The notes under the pieces were generated by a model. It ran no database searches. It saw only the letters and a list, made by a program, of their open reading frames with translations, and was not told the DNA's origin. 64,000 nucleotides of DNA from Bacillota bacterium (GTDB lineage Bacteria; Bacillota_I; Bacilli_A; RF39; UBA660): the NCBI GenBank assembly GCA_003524085.1, contig DOEC01000035.1, positions 11,977-75,976 of the forward strand, read 5' to 3'. Shown here one piece after another: positions 53,043-62,484 of the stretch (position 1 is its first letter; each line of letters starts with the position of its first letter). The position numbers and the translations under genes were made by a program.

Positions 53043-53642
53043 ATGGATAGTTATATTAGCTTTAGATATTTAAACAAAAAATTATTAGACCAATATAAAG
53101 GTTTGGTGCCAGTTGAAATTGAATGTTCTAGAAGACACTATAATGGAGTAGACTATGATACTTACTCATATTCAACAATTGTATATTATAAGAAAGAAAA
53201 TTTTAATCCTAAAAACTATAAAAATGTTAAAACTTTTGGTAATGAGTTAACAGTTATAGACTTTGAATACGATTTTGAAGATTATATGAACTTTATTAAA
53301 GACTGTGAATTCAAATTAAGAGACGAAATAGTAGATAAACCATTGGGTATTTACTTATTTCAAGTAAACCATCACGTAGTAAAAGACGGAAAATGCTTAC
53401 TTGTTAATACCAAAGATAACAAATATGATTTAGATAATTTTGTTATGAGTGTAGTAGAAGAACTAAACTTATTAAGTGAGTCTTCTAGAAAAAAGATTAT
53501 ATCACAGTATGAACTAATAAGGTATAAACTATTTAAGAGTGAAGAATTAAGTAGAAAAGAATATGATTTATTAAGTAGTTTATTAGATAAAGACATAGAC
53601 GAAAAATTAGAAGAACTAACTGTATTAAAGCTTAGCTTATAA
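53043..53642 (+). CDS. Unknown protein of the NrtR-linked gene run
   Basis: The 199-aa protein has a beta-rich N-terminal half (LVPVEIECSRRHYNGVDYDT, then LGIYLFQVNHHVV) and a helical end with a LxxLxxLxK-like pattern (SRKEYDLLSSLLDKDIDEKL). Family not recognised. Starts on the base after the preceding stop, with AAGGAGATG upstream inside that gene. Confidence 0.7.
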   Translation: MDSYISFRYLNKKLLDQYKGLVPVEIECSRRHYNGVDYDTYSYSTIVYYKKENFNPKNYKNVKTFGNELTVIDFEYDFEDYMNFIKDCEFKLRDEIVDKPLGIYLFQVNHHVVKDGKCLLVNTKDNKYDLDNFVMSVVEELNLLSESSRKKIISQYELIRYKLFKSEELSRKEYDLLSSLLDKDIDEKLEELTVLKLSL

Positions 53643-53660
53643 TAAAGGAGGAATAAAAAA

Positions 53661-54218
53661 ATGATATATTTAATGAGACATGGGCATGAAGATGAAGGAT
53701 TTATCGGTGGTTGGAGTGATACACATTTAACTCAGAAAGGTGTAAACGAAAGTGTAAACGCTGGGAACTTTATTGTTAATAAAGGGTTAGTTATTAACAA
53801 AATATTGTCAAGCAATATAACAAGAGCAAAAGAAACAGCAAGGATTATTAATTCAAAATTAAATGTGCCTTTGGAAATAACAAAACTTTTAAATGAACAA
53901 GATAAAGGCATTATTAATGGTATTCCTTTACAAATGGCTGAAGAGTACTATAGTGAATTTATTAATACAGAAGATATTTACAAAAGGTTTCCAGAAGGAG
54001 AAAGTTTAAGCGATTTTTATAATAGAATACTTTACTATTATCATGATATTTTAAAAGAAGACAATACATTATTAGTAACTCATAGTGGTGTCATTAATAT
54101 GATTTACTATATTCTTACTAATACAAAGTTAGGCTATAATAAGAAAGGATTTAATGTAACTCACTCTAGTATTCATGAATATGATCCAACATTAAAGAAA
54201 ATAAAAAGAATATATTAG
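53661..54218 (+). CDS. Histidine phosphatase (phosphoglycerate mutase-like)
   Basis: The 185-aa protein has the branch-1 histidine phosphatase motif LMRHGHEDEG (4-13, catalytic His), SNITRAKETA, and LLVTHSGVINM (second His). It dephosphorylates small phospho-metabolites; the substrate cannot be told. AAGGAGG 10 bases before the ATG. It shares a transcript with a HAD phosphatase-like gene, so the operon may process one phosphorylated nucleotide or sugar under the NrtR-like regulator. Confidence 0.88.
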   Translation: MIYLMRHGHEDEGFIGGWSDTHLTQKGVNESVNAGNFIVNKGLVINKILSSNITRAKETARIINSKLNVPLEITKLLNEQDKGIINGIPLQMAEEYYSEFINTEDIYKRFPEGESLSDFYNRILYYYHDILKEDNTLLVTHSGVINMIYYILTNTKLGYNKKGFNVTHSSIHEYDPTLKKIKRIY

Positions 54219-54228
54219 AAAAAAGTAA

Positions 54229-54265
54229 AAAATAAGGCGTGTGTTAAAATAAACGCCTTATTTTA
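54229..54265. terminator. Bidirectional terminator
   Basis: AAATAAGGCGT pairs with ACGCCTTATTT; T-runs flank both sides, serving the convergent phosphatase and Crp/Fnr genes. Confidence 0.85.
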
Positions 54266-54901
54266 GTTTATATAATAAAGTAGCTTTATCCTTTTACCCT
54301 TTGTTTCTATAAGCATGTCGTCTTTTAAATTTTTAATTTCTCTAGACAAGGCACTTCTATTAACTGCTAGATAGTCAGCTAGTTCAGTATAACTCATTGG
54401 CAAATAAATAACTTTTGAACCTGTTTTTTTACTTAATATTCTAAAATAATCTAAAAGCTTATCTCTTATACTTTTATTTGATAACACTTCTATTCTCTCA
54501 TTCGCTTTTGCAATTATAGTTGTTAAAATATTTATTAAGTTTTTTAAAAATTGATTATAAAAAGTAAAACGATTTTCTTTCATATTTAAAATTGAATTAA
54601 AGTCTATTATTACTATTTTTGTTTCTTCTTTAGTAATTACTTGATATTCTTCGTTTTTAAGTGGATAACTAAGACTACCAAATAACGAATTTTCTAAAAA
54701 ATCTTCAAGAATAGTCCTGTTACCCTCGATATCATTTCTTACTATTTGCAAGTGCCCAGTTAAAATAATACATATAAAGTTATCATTTATCATGTTACTC
54801 AATATTTCCTTATTTTTCGGGTATTTATAACTAATCACCTCCAAATAAGCCAGCAGTTTTTCCCTGTTTTTTTGGCTAATATTATAAAATAATTCGTTCA
54901 C
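54263..54901 (-). CDS. Crp/Fnr-family transcription regulator
   Basis: The 212-aa protein has an N-terminal cyclic-nucleotide-binding-like beta barrel (FICIILTGHLQIVRND, about 42-57) and a C-terminal winged helix (LPMSYTELADYLAVNRSALSREIKNLKDD, about 165-193) with the SALSREI recognition helix. There is no Cys cluster for an iron-sulfur cluster, so it is not a classical oxygen-sensing Fnr. GTG 54901 follows AGGTGATG. It is divergent from nrdD; the shared region has a perfect palindrome that also covers its own -35, so autorepression is likely. Confidence 0.9.
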   Translation of the reverse strand: MNELFYNISQKNREKLLAYLEVISYKYPKNKEILSNMINDNFICIILTGHLQIVRNDIEGNRTILEDFLENSLFGSLSYPLKNEEYQVITKEETKIVIIDFNSILNMKENRFTFYNQFLKNLINILTTIIAKANERIEVLSNKSIRDKLLDYFRILSKKTGSKVIYLPMSYTELADYLAVNRSALSREIKNLKDDMLIETKGKRIKLLYYIN

Positions 54902-54940
54902 TTTACATCACCTAAAACTATTTTATCAAATTTTTGTAAT

Positions 54941-54956
54941 TGTTGCAATTGCAACA
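54941..54956. promoter_or_regulatory. Crp/Fnr-type operator palindrome
   Basis: TGTTGCAATTGCAACA is a perfect 16-bp palindrome. Its centre is about 42 bases before the likely nrdD start of transcription, the class II activator position, and it includes TTGCAA, the -35 of the divergent regulator gene (17 bases, TAAAAT). Confidence 0.8.
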
Positions 54957-54978
54957 TTAACTTTTATATACGATGTTG

Positions 54979-54984
54979 TATAAT
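54979..54984 (+). promoter_or_regulatory. -10 element of nrdD
   Basis: TATAAT is perfect but the -35 position (54956-54961, ATTAAC) is poor, as expected for an activator-dependent promoter. Confidence 0.7.
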
Positions 54985-55019
54985 TGACTTATAAAAATGA
55001 TAAGAGAGAGGTAAATGAA

Positions 55020-57203
55020 ATGAAGGTAATTAAAAGAGATGGACATATGGTAGACTACTGTCCAGAAAAAATTGAACAAGCTATAATGAAAGCTAATAAG
55101 GAAGTAGAAGAAGAAGATCAAGCAAGCAGTACTCAAATTAAAAATATTATTAAATATATAGAGAAACTTGGTAAGAAGAGAATACTAGTTGAAGATATTC
55201 AAGACATTATAGAAATGAAACTTATGAGTCAAGGAAAGTATGAACTTGCAAAACATTATATCACTTACAGATATACTAGAGAATTAGTAAGAAAAAGTAA
55301 TACAACTGACCAATCTATTAAGGAATTAATTGATGGAGAAAGTGAGTACTGGAATACAGAAAATTCAAATAAAAATGCTAAAGTAGTAACAACACAAAGA
55401 GACTACTTAGCAGGCATAACTAGTACTGATATAACTAGAAGATTTTTACTACCTGAAGATATAGTTGAAGCTCATGATGCAGGTATAATACACTTTCATG
55501 ATGCTGACTATTTTGCACAAAATGCATTACATAATTGTGACTTAGTAAACCTAGAAGACATGCTACAAAATGGAACTAGCATTAATGGAGTAATGATAGA
55601 AAAACCACATAGATTTTTAACAGCTATGACTATTGCAACTCAAATAATTACTGCAGTTAGTAGTAGCCAATATGGAGGTGTTACAATAACTTTAACACAT
55701 CTAGCACCTTTTGTTAGAGAAAGTTATAATAGATATTTAGATAAATATAAAAAGAGAAAATTAAGTAAAGAACAATGTGAAAAATTTGCAATGGAAGATA
55801 CTAAAAAAGAAATAGTAGATGGAGTACAAACTTTCCAATATCAAGTTAATTCAATGACTACAACTAATGGTCAAGCACCATTTTTAAGTGTATGTATGTA
55901 TTTAGGAGAAACCAATGAATACAAAGAAGAATTATCTTGGATTATAGAAGAGTTCTTGCACCAACGTATATTAGGTATGAAAAATGAACAAGGTGTATAT
56001 ATTACTCCAGCTTTTCCAAAACTTCTTTATGTGTTAGAAGAAGATAACATTAATAAAAATGGTAAATATTACTACTTAACTAAACTAGCAGCAGAATGTA
56101 CTGCAAAGAGAATGGTACCAGATTATATCAGTGAAAAAATAATGAAAGAATTAAAAATTGATAAAAATGGTAATGGTAACTGCTATCCTTGTATGGGATG
56201 TAGAAGTTTCTTAACTCCATATGTTGATGAAAATGGTAAACCTAAATACTATGGCAGATTTAATCAAGGTGTTGTTACAATTAACTTAGTTGATGCTGCT
56301 TTATCAAGTGACAAAGATATGGATACATTCTGGCAAATATTTGAAGAAAGACTTGAGTTATGTCATAAAGCTTTACAAATTAGACATAAACGTTTAAGCA
56401 AGGCAACAAGCGACGTTGCGCCTATACTTTGGCAACATGGTGCATTAGCAAGACTTAAAAAAGGAGAAAGCATTCATGATTTATTACATAATGGTTACTC
56501 AACAATAAGTTTGGGTTATGCTGGACTTTATGAATGTGTTAAATACATGACAGGACACTCTCACACAGACAATGGAAAGGGTAAAGAATTTGCTCTTGAA
56601 GTTATGGAAAAAATGAATGCTAAATGTAAAGAATGGAAAGAACTTGAAAACATTGACTACAGTGTTTATGGTACACCAATAGAATCAACTACTTACAAAT
56701 TTGCAAAATGTTTAAAAGACAGGTTTGGTGTTGTTAAAGGAATTACAGATAGAGACTATATCACTAATTCATATCATGTTCCTGTGTTTGAAGAAATAGA
56801 TGCATTTACTAAATTAAAACTAGAAAGTGAATTCCAAAAACTTAGTCCAGGTGGAGCAATTAGTTATATAGAAACACCTAACCTTACTAATAACTTAGAT
56901 GCAGTATTAGAAGTAATAACATTTATTTATAACAATATTATGTATGCAGAGTTAAATACAAAGAGTGACTATTGTCAAGAATGTGGATATACTGGAGAAA
57001 TATTAATAGATGATAATATGGAATGGTACTGTCCAAACTGTGGAAATAGAGATCACAACAAACTTAATGTAGCAAGACGTACTTGTGGTTATATTGGAAC
57101 TAATTTCTGGAATAAAGGAAGAACTCAAGAAATTAAAGAAAGAGTTTTACATATAGACAATAAAGAAGAAAAGGATAATAAGTTAGACAAGGAAGAAAAA
57201 TAA
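55020..57203 (+). CDS. nrdD: Anaerobic (class III) ribonucleoside-triphosphate reductase
   Basis: The 727-aa enzyme makes deoxynucleotides without oxygen. It has an N-terminal ATP-cone (KVIKRDGHMVDYCPEKIEQAI), the substrate-site Cys residues near CDLVNLEDML and YPCMGCRSF, a C-terminal zinc site (CQECG...CPNCG) and the glycyl-radical motif RRTCGYIGTNFW (about 684-695). ATG 55020 has GAGAGAGG 8 bases upstream; an earlier ATG runs into a stop. It overlaps nrdG by one base (TAATG). Likely activated by the divergent Crp/Fnr protein. Confidence 0.97.
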   Translation: MKVIKRDGHMVDYCPEKIEQAIMKANKEVEEEDQASSTQIKNIIKYIEKLGKKRILVEDIQDIIEMKLMSQGKYELAKHYITYRYTRELVRKSNTTDQSIKELIDGESEYWNTENSNKNAKVVTTQRDYLAGITSTDITRRFLLPEDIVEAHDAGIIHFHDADYFAQNALHNCDLVNLEDMLQNGTSINGVMIEKPHRFLTAMTIATQIITAVSSSQYGGVTITLTHLAPFVRESYNRYLDKYKKRKLSKEQCEKFAMEDTKKEIVDGVQTFQYQVNSMTTTNGQAPFLSVCMYLGETNEYKEELSWIIEEFLHQRILGMKNEQGVYITPAFPKLLYVLEEDNINKNGKYYYLTKLAAECTAKRMVPDYISEKIMKELKIDKNGNGNCYPCMGCRSFLTPYVDENGKPKYYGRFNQGVVTINLVDAALSSDKDMDTFWQIFEERLELCHKALQIRHKRLSKATSDVAPILWQHGALARLKKGESIHDLLHNGYSTISLGYAGLYECVKYMTGHSHTDNGKGKEFALEVMEKMNAKCKEWKELENIDYSVYGTPIESTTYKFAKCLKDRFGVVKGITDRDYITNSYHVPVFEEIDAFTKLKLESEFQKLSPGGAISYIETPNLTNNLDAVLEVITFIYNNIMYAELNTKSDYCQECGYTGEILIDDNMEWYCPNCGNRDHNKLNVARRTCGYIGTNFWNKGRTQEIKERVLHIDNKEEKDNKLDKEEK

Positions 57204-57709
57204 TGGCAAGGTATAATTTAATTAGAAAAATGGATATTTCTGATGGACCAGGTATTAGAGTTTCTATATTTATGCAGGGATGTGCTTTCCATTGTAAGAA
57301 TTGTTTTAATAAAGAAACTTGGGACTTTAAGTTAGGTCATGAATTTACTGATGAAACCATTAATAAAGTTCTAGATTTGTGCGATAACGAAGTGGTAAAA
57401 GGCTTATCTATTTTAGGAGGTGAGCCACTTCATCCACTTAATATAGAAGCATCTACAAAACTTGCAAGTGCATTTAAATGGAGATTTCCTAATAAAGATT
57501 TGTGGGTTTGGACAGGATTCTTGTATGATAGAGATTTAACTGGAAAAGAAATACTAAACTATATAGATGTTTTAGTTGATGGACAATATGTAGACGAGTT
57601 ACATGACTTTAATTTAAAGTGGAGAGGTTCATCTAATCAAAGAGTTATAGACGTGAAAAAAAGTTTAAAGAAAGGAAGTATTGTATTACTAGAAAGTGCT
57701 TATGAATAA
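57203..57709 (+). CDS. nrdG: Anaerobic ribonucleotide reductase activase
   Basis: The 168-aa radical-SAM enzyme puts the glycyl radical on NrdD. The cluster motif is CAFHCKNCFN (Cys at about 27, 31 and 34), after ISDGPGIRVSIFMQG; LGGEPLHP binds SAM. Coupled to nrdD by TAATG, and overlaps the dUTPase gene by 8 bases. Confidence 0.96.
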   Translation: MARYNLIRKMDISDGPGIRVSIFMQGCAFHCKNCFNKETWDFKLGHEFTDETINKVLDLCDNEVVKGLSILGGEPLHPLNIEASTKLASAFKWRFPNKDLWVWTGFLYDRDLTGKEILNYIDVLVDGQYVDELHDFNLKWRGSSNQRVIDVKKSLKKGSIVLLESAYE

Positions 57710-58166
57710 TAGAGGGTTTGAAGTAGCTAAAGGTTACGAAAATATGGGAGTTGTTATGCCCGTTAGAAAAACCAAATATAGTGCAGGCTATGATGTTGAA
57801 GCAATAGAAGACACAGTTATTCCACCATTTAAGCCAGGTATGAAACCAACTTTGGTTAAAACGGGACTTAAAGCATATTGTCAGAATGATGAATTCTTTA
57901 TGTTAGTCAATAGGTCAAGTAATCCTGGGAAAAAAGGACTAGTTTTAGCAAATAGTGTTGGAATAATTGATGCTGACTATTATAATAATCCAGATAACGA
58001 TGGACACTTTATGTATGCATATTATAACTATTTTAACGAAGACGTAGTTATACATAAAGGTGACGTTATTGGTCAAGCAATATTTATGAAATATTTAATA
58101 ACTGATACAGATAATGCAACCGGCGAAAGACTTGGAGGTTTCGGTTCAACAAGCAAACAAAAATAG
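57702..58166 (+). CDS. dut: dUTP diphosphatase
   Basis: The 154-aa protein is a trimeric-type dUTPase. Motif 1 is AGYDVEA, motif 2 NRSSNPGKKG, motif 3 GIIDADYYNNP and motif 5 ERLGGFGST; motif 4 is GQAIF. It hydrolyses dUTP to dUMP, preventing uracil in DNA and feeding dTMP synthesis. It is slightly longer than typical. AGTGCTT upstream is a poor ribosome site, so it depends on coupling to nrdG, and the three genes form one deoxynucleotide operon. Confidence 0.93.
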   Translation: MNNRGFEVAKGYENMGVVMPVRKTKYSAGYDVEAIEDTVIPPFKPGMKPTLVKTGLKAYCQNDEFFMLVNRSSNPGKKGLVLANSVGIIDADYYNNPDNDGHFMYAYYNYFNEDVVIHKGDVIGQAIFMKYLITDTDNATGERLGGFGSTSKQK

Positions 58167-58186
58167 TGAAAAACTCACTATTTTTA
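58160..58186. terminator. Terminator between dut and the transpeptidase gene
   Basis: AAATAGTG-AAAAACT-CACTATTT followed by TTATTT; the dut stop is inside the stem. Confidence 0.8.
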
Positions 58187-58954
58187 TTTATGCACTAATA
58201 CTTTAGTTCCAGCACTTACATTATTATATATTGTTTCAGCTGCTTCATAAGGCATATTTATACATCCATGACTTCCATTTGTTAAATAAATATCACCACC
58301 ATATTCACTTCTCCACCCATCAGCATCATGTAAGCCTATTGCTTGGTCAAATGGCATCCAATAATATACGTGACTTTTATATCCAGGACCTTTTAAATAA
58401 GTATCATATGCTTTATAAGCTATTTCAAAATATCCCATTCTAGTATGAATTCCACCGTTACCTGTAACACATGGAGTAGTCATATATAATTCATTATCCA
58501 TATAAAAATTCACTGTTTGACTACTAATATCAACTTCCACAAACATATCAGGAAGAATACCTGCATCTTCATTATTGATAAAACCAACTATTCCGTTTTC
58601 GTCTTCAATAAAATAGTAATAATCAGTTTCTTTAGTTATAACTACTTTTTGAAATTTTCCAATTTCACTGATAACATTAGTTTCTAAAGTATCATCATAT
58701 ACTTTTGTATCATTCTTAATATAACCCAAGTACATTACTTCCTTTTCTTTAATTTCATTTTCCACTTCACTTATCAATTCAGTATTATCTATAACTTCAA
58801 CAACATTTTCTTCTTCTACGTAATCCTTGTTTGTATCAATAACTTCAGTATCATTTGATATATTTTGAACAAAATCATCAAGTTCTTCCTTACTACATCC
58901 AGTTAAAGTAATTAAAGCTGCTAAAACTCCTGCTAAAGTTTTCTTATAATTCAT
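58184..58954 (-). CDS. L,D-transpeptidase lipoprotein
   Basis: The 256-aa protein has a lipoprotein signal (LAALITLTGCS, lipid Cys at about 20), an acidic linker, an SH3-like domain (about 80-130) and a C-terminal YkuD L,D-transpeptidase domain with HDADGW and the catalytic SHGCINM (about 232-238). It would cross-link peptidoglycan by 3-3 links or attach surface proteins, conferring resistance to ordinary beta-lactams. ATG 58954 follows AAAGGTGAGG. The organism therefore has a peptidoglycan wall. Confidence 0.92.
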   Translation of the reverse strand: MNYKKTLAGVLAALITLTGCSKEELDDFVQNISNDTEVIDTNKDYVEEENVVEVIDNTELISEVENEIKEKEVMYLGYIKNDTKVYDDTLETNVISEIGKFQKVVITKETDYYYFIEDENGIVGFINNEDAGILPDMFVEVDISSQTVNFYMDNELYMTTPCVTGNGGIHTRMGYFEIAYKAYDTYLKGPGYKSHVYYWMPFDQAIGLHDADGWRSEYGGDIYLTNGSHGCINMPYEAAETIYNNVSAGTKVLVHK

Positions 58955-59090
58955 AAATATCCTCACCTTTGACTAAATATTCTACACTCTTTTAGTAAAA
59001 ATGTAAAGAGATTTAAATCAATATTATGTAATTAAAACACTTAATATGTATAAAGTATTTTATGATAAAATAAAGTGGACTTTTTTCAAG

Positions 59091-59116
59091 AAAAAAACCG
59101 ACTTATTATCGGTTTA
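59091..59116 (-). terminator. Terminator of the HerA-like gene
   Basis: Minus strand: AAACCG-ATAATAAGT-CGGTTT followed by TTTTCTTG; the stop codon lies in the loop. Confidence 0.8.
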
Positions 59117-60857
59117 ACATCCAATTATTATATATATCAGCGTTAGAACTACTTGGCGCAGGATTTGCTTTTTCCATTTTAATTATCATAGGTATCTTTA
59201 AAATTCTACCGAAAGCAACACAAGTACCTGGCTGCAAACTCTTTTGTTTGTTGATAATTTCTTCGCTCATATTAGGTATCATTTTTTCAATATACTCTAA
59301 ATCAAGTGGGTGAGTAATTTTAAAAATTATAAAGTTATCTAACTGACTTATTACATTACCATTTAAATCTGTTGGTCTCTGAGTAATAAGGTCTAGTATA
59401 ACACCGTGTTTTCTTCCTTCTTTAGCAATTCTTTCAAATATATTATAACCAATTAATTCTTGATCTGTATCTTCTCTAACATATCTATGAGCTTCTTCAA
59501 GCATTATATGAATAGGTATACTTGCACGTGGTTCATTAGTTTTACCAAAAAGTAAGAACATTCTACTAAATATCTTTGTAACAGTTCTAGCAAATCTATC
59601 ATCAACATCTTCTAAGTTAATATTAATTATTTGTGCTTTTTTATTATCCTTAGTAGTAACTAAAGCCGCGATATAATCTTTAACACTATTATACTTTTTA
59701 TCAGTAAAGAATACACTATTACTTGAATTAATCAAATTATGTAGTTTTACTTTTAAACTAATTGCTTCATTATACATCTTCTCATTAAGTAAATATCTCT
59801 CACTAAATAAAGTAAAATTTAAAGCAACTTCCAAATCTTTTAACCCATAAGTAACACCAGATGTATTTATATTCCATACTTTTTCTTCTTTAACAAATTT
59901 TTCAATATATTCACTTATTAAAGTTCTTTCACCAAATCTTCCTTCACTATCTATATCAAAACATTTTCTAAAAACTCTTGTATAACCAATTCCTGGAACA
60001 ACTGTGTCTAAACTTAATTGAGGAGTATGTGTAGTAGATAAAATATCAAAAATTTGGTCTCTTATCTTAGCACTTGTCTGGTTTGTGTACATAATAGACG
60101 TGATAGCTTTAGCAAGTAAATGATTTTTATATTCTTGCACTTCTTTATCTTCACTTGCAAAAATTTTAGCAAGTTCAATTGTTTCTTCAATAATAGGTAT
60201 CTGTCCATAGCTAGTTGCATCTAATAAATTAAGTAAATCATCAAGTGTTAATAAAGATACTGGAATACTCAAATACTCTGCATTTATCTTTTTATTTGTA
60301 GTTATTAATTTATAATGCAAATTTGGATTAATATCATTTATCCCACTAAGTGCGCTTATGTATTCACCATACGAGTCAAATATAAACAAGTTAGCCTTAA
60401 ATGGAACAGCCTTCAAACTCATTAAATTTTGTAAAATTCTACATATACCATACGTTTTACCACTACCTGAATTACCAAAAATAGCTGCATGATTACTAAA
60501 TAAATCATTAACATCAACACTTACCGGATAATTTTTATAAAGTGGAGAAACTCCTAAAGTCAAAGCGTTTTTAGAACTGCTTACTAATATTTTTAGTTCC
60601 TCTTCATTAATAACTCTAACACTTGAGTTTAAACTAGGTTTTTTAATAAGTCCACCTAGAAAAGAAGTTTTAGTTAATTCTCCAAGAAAATTAACTTTAA
60701 CGGAATTGCCCTCAATGTCTTCAACTTCTCCAAGTATTTTCTTATCATTATCTATAAATACTACGTGTAAGTTTAAAATATCACCTAGATTAACCGCGTC
60801 AACTAATAAACTTACAATAGCATAGTTTTTATTTATTGCTAAAATATTTCCAAACAT
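59106..60857 (-). CDS. HerA/FtsK-like ATPase (HAS-barrel, DUF87)
   Basis: The 583-aa protein has an N-terminal HAS beta-barrel (GEVEDIEGNSVKVNFLG), a hexameric helicase-type ATPase with Walker A FGNSGSGKTYG (about 127-137), Walker B/EEAHRY (about 458-463) and the arginine-finger region RKHGVILDLITQRP. Archaeal HerA works with NurA in DNA end resection; bacterial forms often act in defence with SIR2 or other nucleases. No nuclease partner is next to it here, so it may be a housekeeping DNA translocase of this lineage. AATATTATG start follows GAGGTTAT. Confidence 0.88.
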   Translation of the reverse strand: MFGNILAINKNYAIVSLLVDAVNLGDILNLHVVFIDNDKKILGEVEDIEGNSVKVNFLGELTKTSFLGGLIKKPSLNSSVRVINEEELKILVSSSKNALTLGVSPLYKNYPVSVDVNDLFSNHAAIFGNSGSGKTYGICRILQNLMSLKAVPFKANLFIFDSYGEYISALSGINDINPNLHYKLITTNKKINAEYLSIPVSLLTLDDLLNLLDATSYGQIPIIEETIELAKIFASEDKEVQEYKNHLLAKAITSIMYTNQTSAKIRDQIFDILSTTHTPQLSLDTVVPGIGYTRVFRKCFDIDSEGRFGERTLISEYIEKFVKEEKVWNINTSGVTYGLKDLEVALNFTLFSERYLLNEKMYNEAISLKVKLHNLINSSNSVFFTDKKYNSVKDYIAALVTTKDNKKAQIININLEDVDDRFARTVTKIFSRMFLLFGKTNEPRASIPIHIMLEEAHRYVREDTDQELIGYNIFERIAKEGRKHGVILDLITQRPTDLNGNVISQLDNFIIFKITHPLDLEYIEKMIPNMSEEIINKQKSLQPGTCVAFGRILKIPMIIKMEKANPAPSSSNADIYNNWMLNR

Positions 60858-60911
60858 AATATAACCTCTTTATTCTATAAGTATAATAGCATAAAATTAG
60901 GAAATTTACAA

Positions 60912-60940
60912 TTGATTTATTAATTAATTTATGATATTAT
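60912..60940 (+). promoter_or_regulatory. Promoter of glyS
   Basis: TTGATT (60912-60917), 17 bases, TATTAT (60935-60940). Confidence 0.7.
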
Positions 60941-60946
60941 TTAAAT

Positions 60947-61062
60947 ATGTAAACGAAGACGGGTCTTGGAAAGCCTAACAGTTATGTAATTAATGAGTGA
61001 TCTATTAAGATAATTAGAGTGGAACCACGGGAATTTGTCTCGTCTCTAAACTTATAGTTCAC
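60947..61062 (+). promoter_or_regulatory. T-box-like leader of glyS, short form
   Basis: The antiterminator motif AGAGTGGAACCACGGGA pairs with TCTCGTCTCT (about 61014-61050), the usual T-box core. The part before it is only about 70 bases, with no full stem I apical motif, so stem I is reduced, as in some glycine T-boxes of Mollicutes-like bacteria. No separate terminator U-tract is clear before the glyS ribosome site; control may be translational. Confidence 0.7.
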
Positions 61063-61086
61063 TTTTATTTTAAGGAGAGTGAAAAA

Positions 61087-62463
61087 ATGGAAGAATTAAC
61101 AATGAAAGACTTAGTGAACTTTTGTAAACAATATGGTTTCATATTTCAAGGAAGTGAAATATATGGAGGACTTGCAAATACTTGGGACTTTGGACCAGTT
61201 GGAGTAGAGTTAAAGAAAAACCTAAAAAATGCTTGGATGAAGAAATTCATTCAAGAAGATATAAACAATGTTGGTTTAGATAGCGCTATATTAATGAACC
61301 CTAAAACATGGGAAGCGAGTGGACACTTGAGCACATTTAGTGACCCATTAATAGATTGTAAAGAATGTAAAACTAGATATCGTGCAGATAACTTAATTAA
61401 TGACTTTACTAATTCAAACTTAGGAGATTCTCTTACAAATGAAGAAAGAGTTTCATACATTAAAGAAAATAAGGTTCCATGTCCAAAATGTGGAAAATCT
61501 AACTTTACAGACATAAGAGAATTTAACCTAATGTTTAAAACATTCCAAGGCGTAACAGAAGACTCAAAAAGTGCAGTATATCTTCGTCCAGAAACTGCGC
61601 AAGGTATATTTGTAAACTTCATGAATGTACAAAGAAGCATGAGACTTAAAGTACCATTTGGAATTGGACAAGTAGGTAAATCATTTAGAAACGAAATAAC
61701 TCCAGGTAACTTTATATTCAGAGTTAGAGAGTTTGAACAAATGGAGTTAGAATTCTTCTGTAAGCCAGGTACAGAATTAGACTGGTTTAAATACTATAAA
61801 GACAAATGTAAAGATTTCTTATTAAGTTTAGGTATCAAAGAAGAAAACCTAAGACTAAGAGATCATGACAAAGAAGAACTAAGTTTTTATAGCAACGCAA
61901 CAACAGATATCGAATATAAATTTCCATTCGGATGGGGAGAACTTTGGGGAATAGCATCTCGTACTAATTATGACCTTTCTAGACATATGGAAGTATCAAA
62001 AGAAAAACTAGAGTATCTTGATCCAGACACTAATGAAAAGTATGTTCCTTATGTAATTGAACCATCTCTAGGTGTGGAAAGACTATTTTTAACAGTACTT
62101 TGTAATGCTTATACAAAAGAAACACTAACTGATGGAACAACAAGAGAAGTTATGAAGTTTACTCCAGCGCTTGCACCTTACAAAGTAACAGTATTACCTC
62201 TAGTAAAGAAATTTCACAGTGAAAAAGCACTAGAATTATATAAAGAATTATCTAAACACTTTATGACAATGTATGACGAAGGTGGTAACATTGGTAAAAG
62301 ATATAGAAGAAGTGATGTAATAGGTGTACCTTTTGCAGTTACAATAGATGATGAAACACTAAATAACCAAACAGTAACAGTAAGAGATAGAGATACAATG
62401 GAACAAATAACACTAAAAGTTGAAGAGTTAATTGATTACATAAACAAAAAAATGGAGTTTTAA
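61087..62463 (+). CDS. glyS: Glycyl-tRNA synthetase, dimeric type
   Basis: The 458-aa class II enzyme attaches glycine to tRNA-Gly, the tRNA found at 29.7 kb. [22 protein letters not shown] (here read in parts) is the start of the alpha-2 family, motif 2 is [17 protein letters not shown], and motif 3 is [11 protein letters not shown] CxxC pair (CKECK, CPKCGK) forms the zinc ribbon. The C-terminal anticodon-binding domain ([13 protein letters not shown]) is complete. AAGGAGAG precedes the ATG. Confidence 0.96.
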   Translation: MEELTMKDLVNFCKQYGFIFQGSEIYGGLANTWDFGPVGVELKKNLKNAWMKKFIQEDINNVGLDSAILMNPKTWEASGHLSTFSDPLIDCKECKTRYRADNLINDFTNSNLGDSLTNEERVSYIKENKVPCPKCGKSNFTDIREFNLMFKTFQGVTEDSKSAVYLRPETAQGIFVNFMNVQRSMRLKVPFGIGQVGKSFRNEITPGNFIFRVREFEQMELEFFCKPGTELDWFKYYKDKCKDFLLSLGIKEENLRLRDHDKEELSFYSNATTDIEYKFPFGWGELWGIASRTNYDLSRHMEVSKEKLEYLDPDTNEKYVPYVIEPSLGVERLFLTVLCNAYTKETLTDGTTREVMKFTPALAPYKVTVLPLVKKFHSEKALELYKELSKHFMTMYDEGGNIGKRYRRSDVIGVPFAVTIDDETLNNQTVTVRDRDTMEQITLKVEELIDYINKKMEF

Positions 62464-62477
62464 ATTCCATTTTTTTA
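62451..62477 (+). terminator. Terminator of glyS
   Basis: ATGGAGTTT/AAATTCCAT stem with the glyS stop codon in it, followed by TTTTTT. Confidence 0.8.
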
Positions 62478-62484
62478 AATATAC

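Noticed and set aside
59106..60857. HerA-SIR2 or HerA-NurA defence system
   Set aside because: No SIR2, DUF4297 or NurA gene is adjacent; neighbours are a transpeptidase and glyS.
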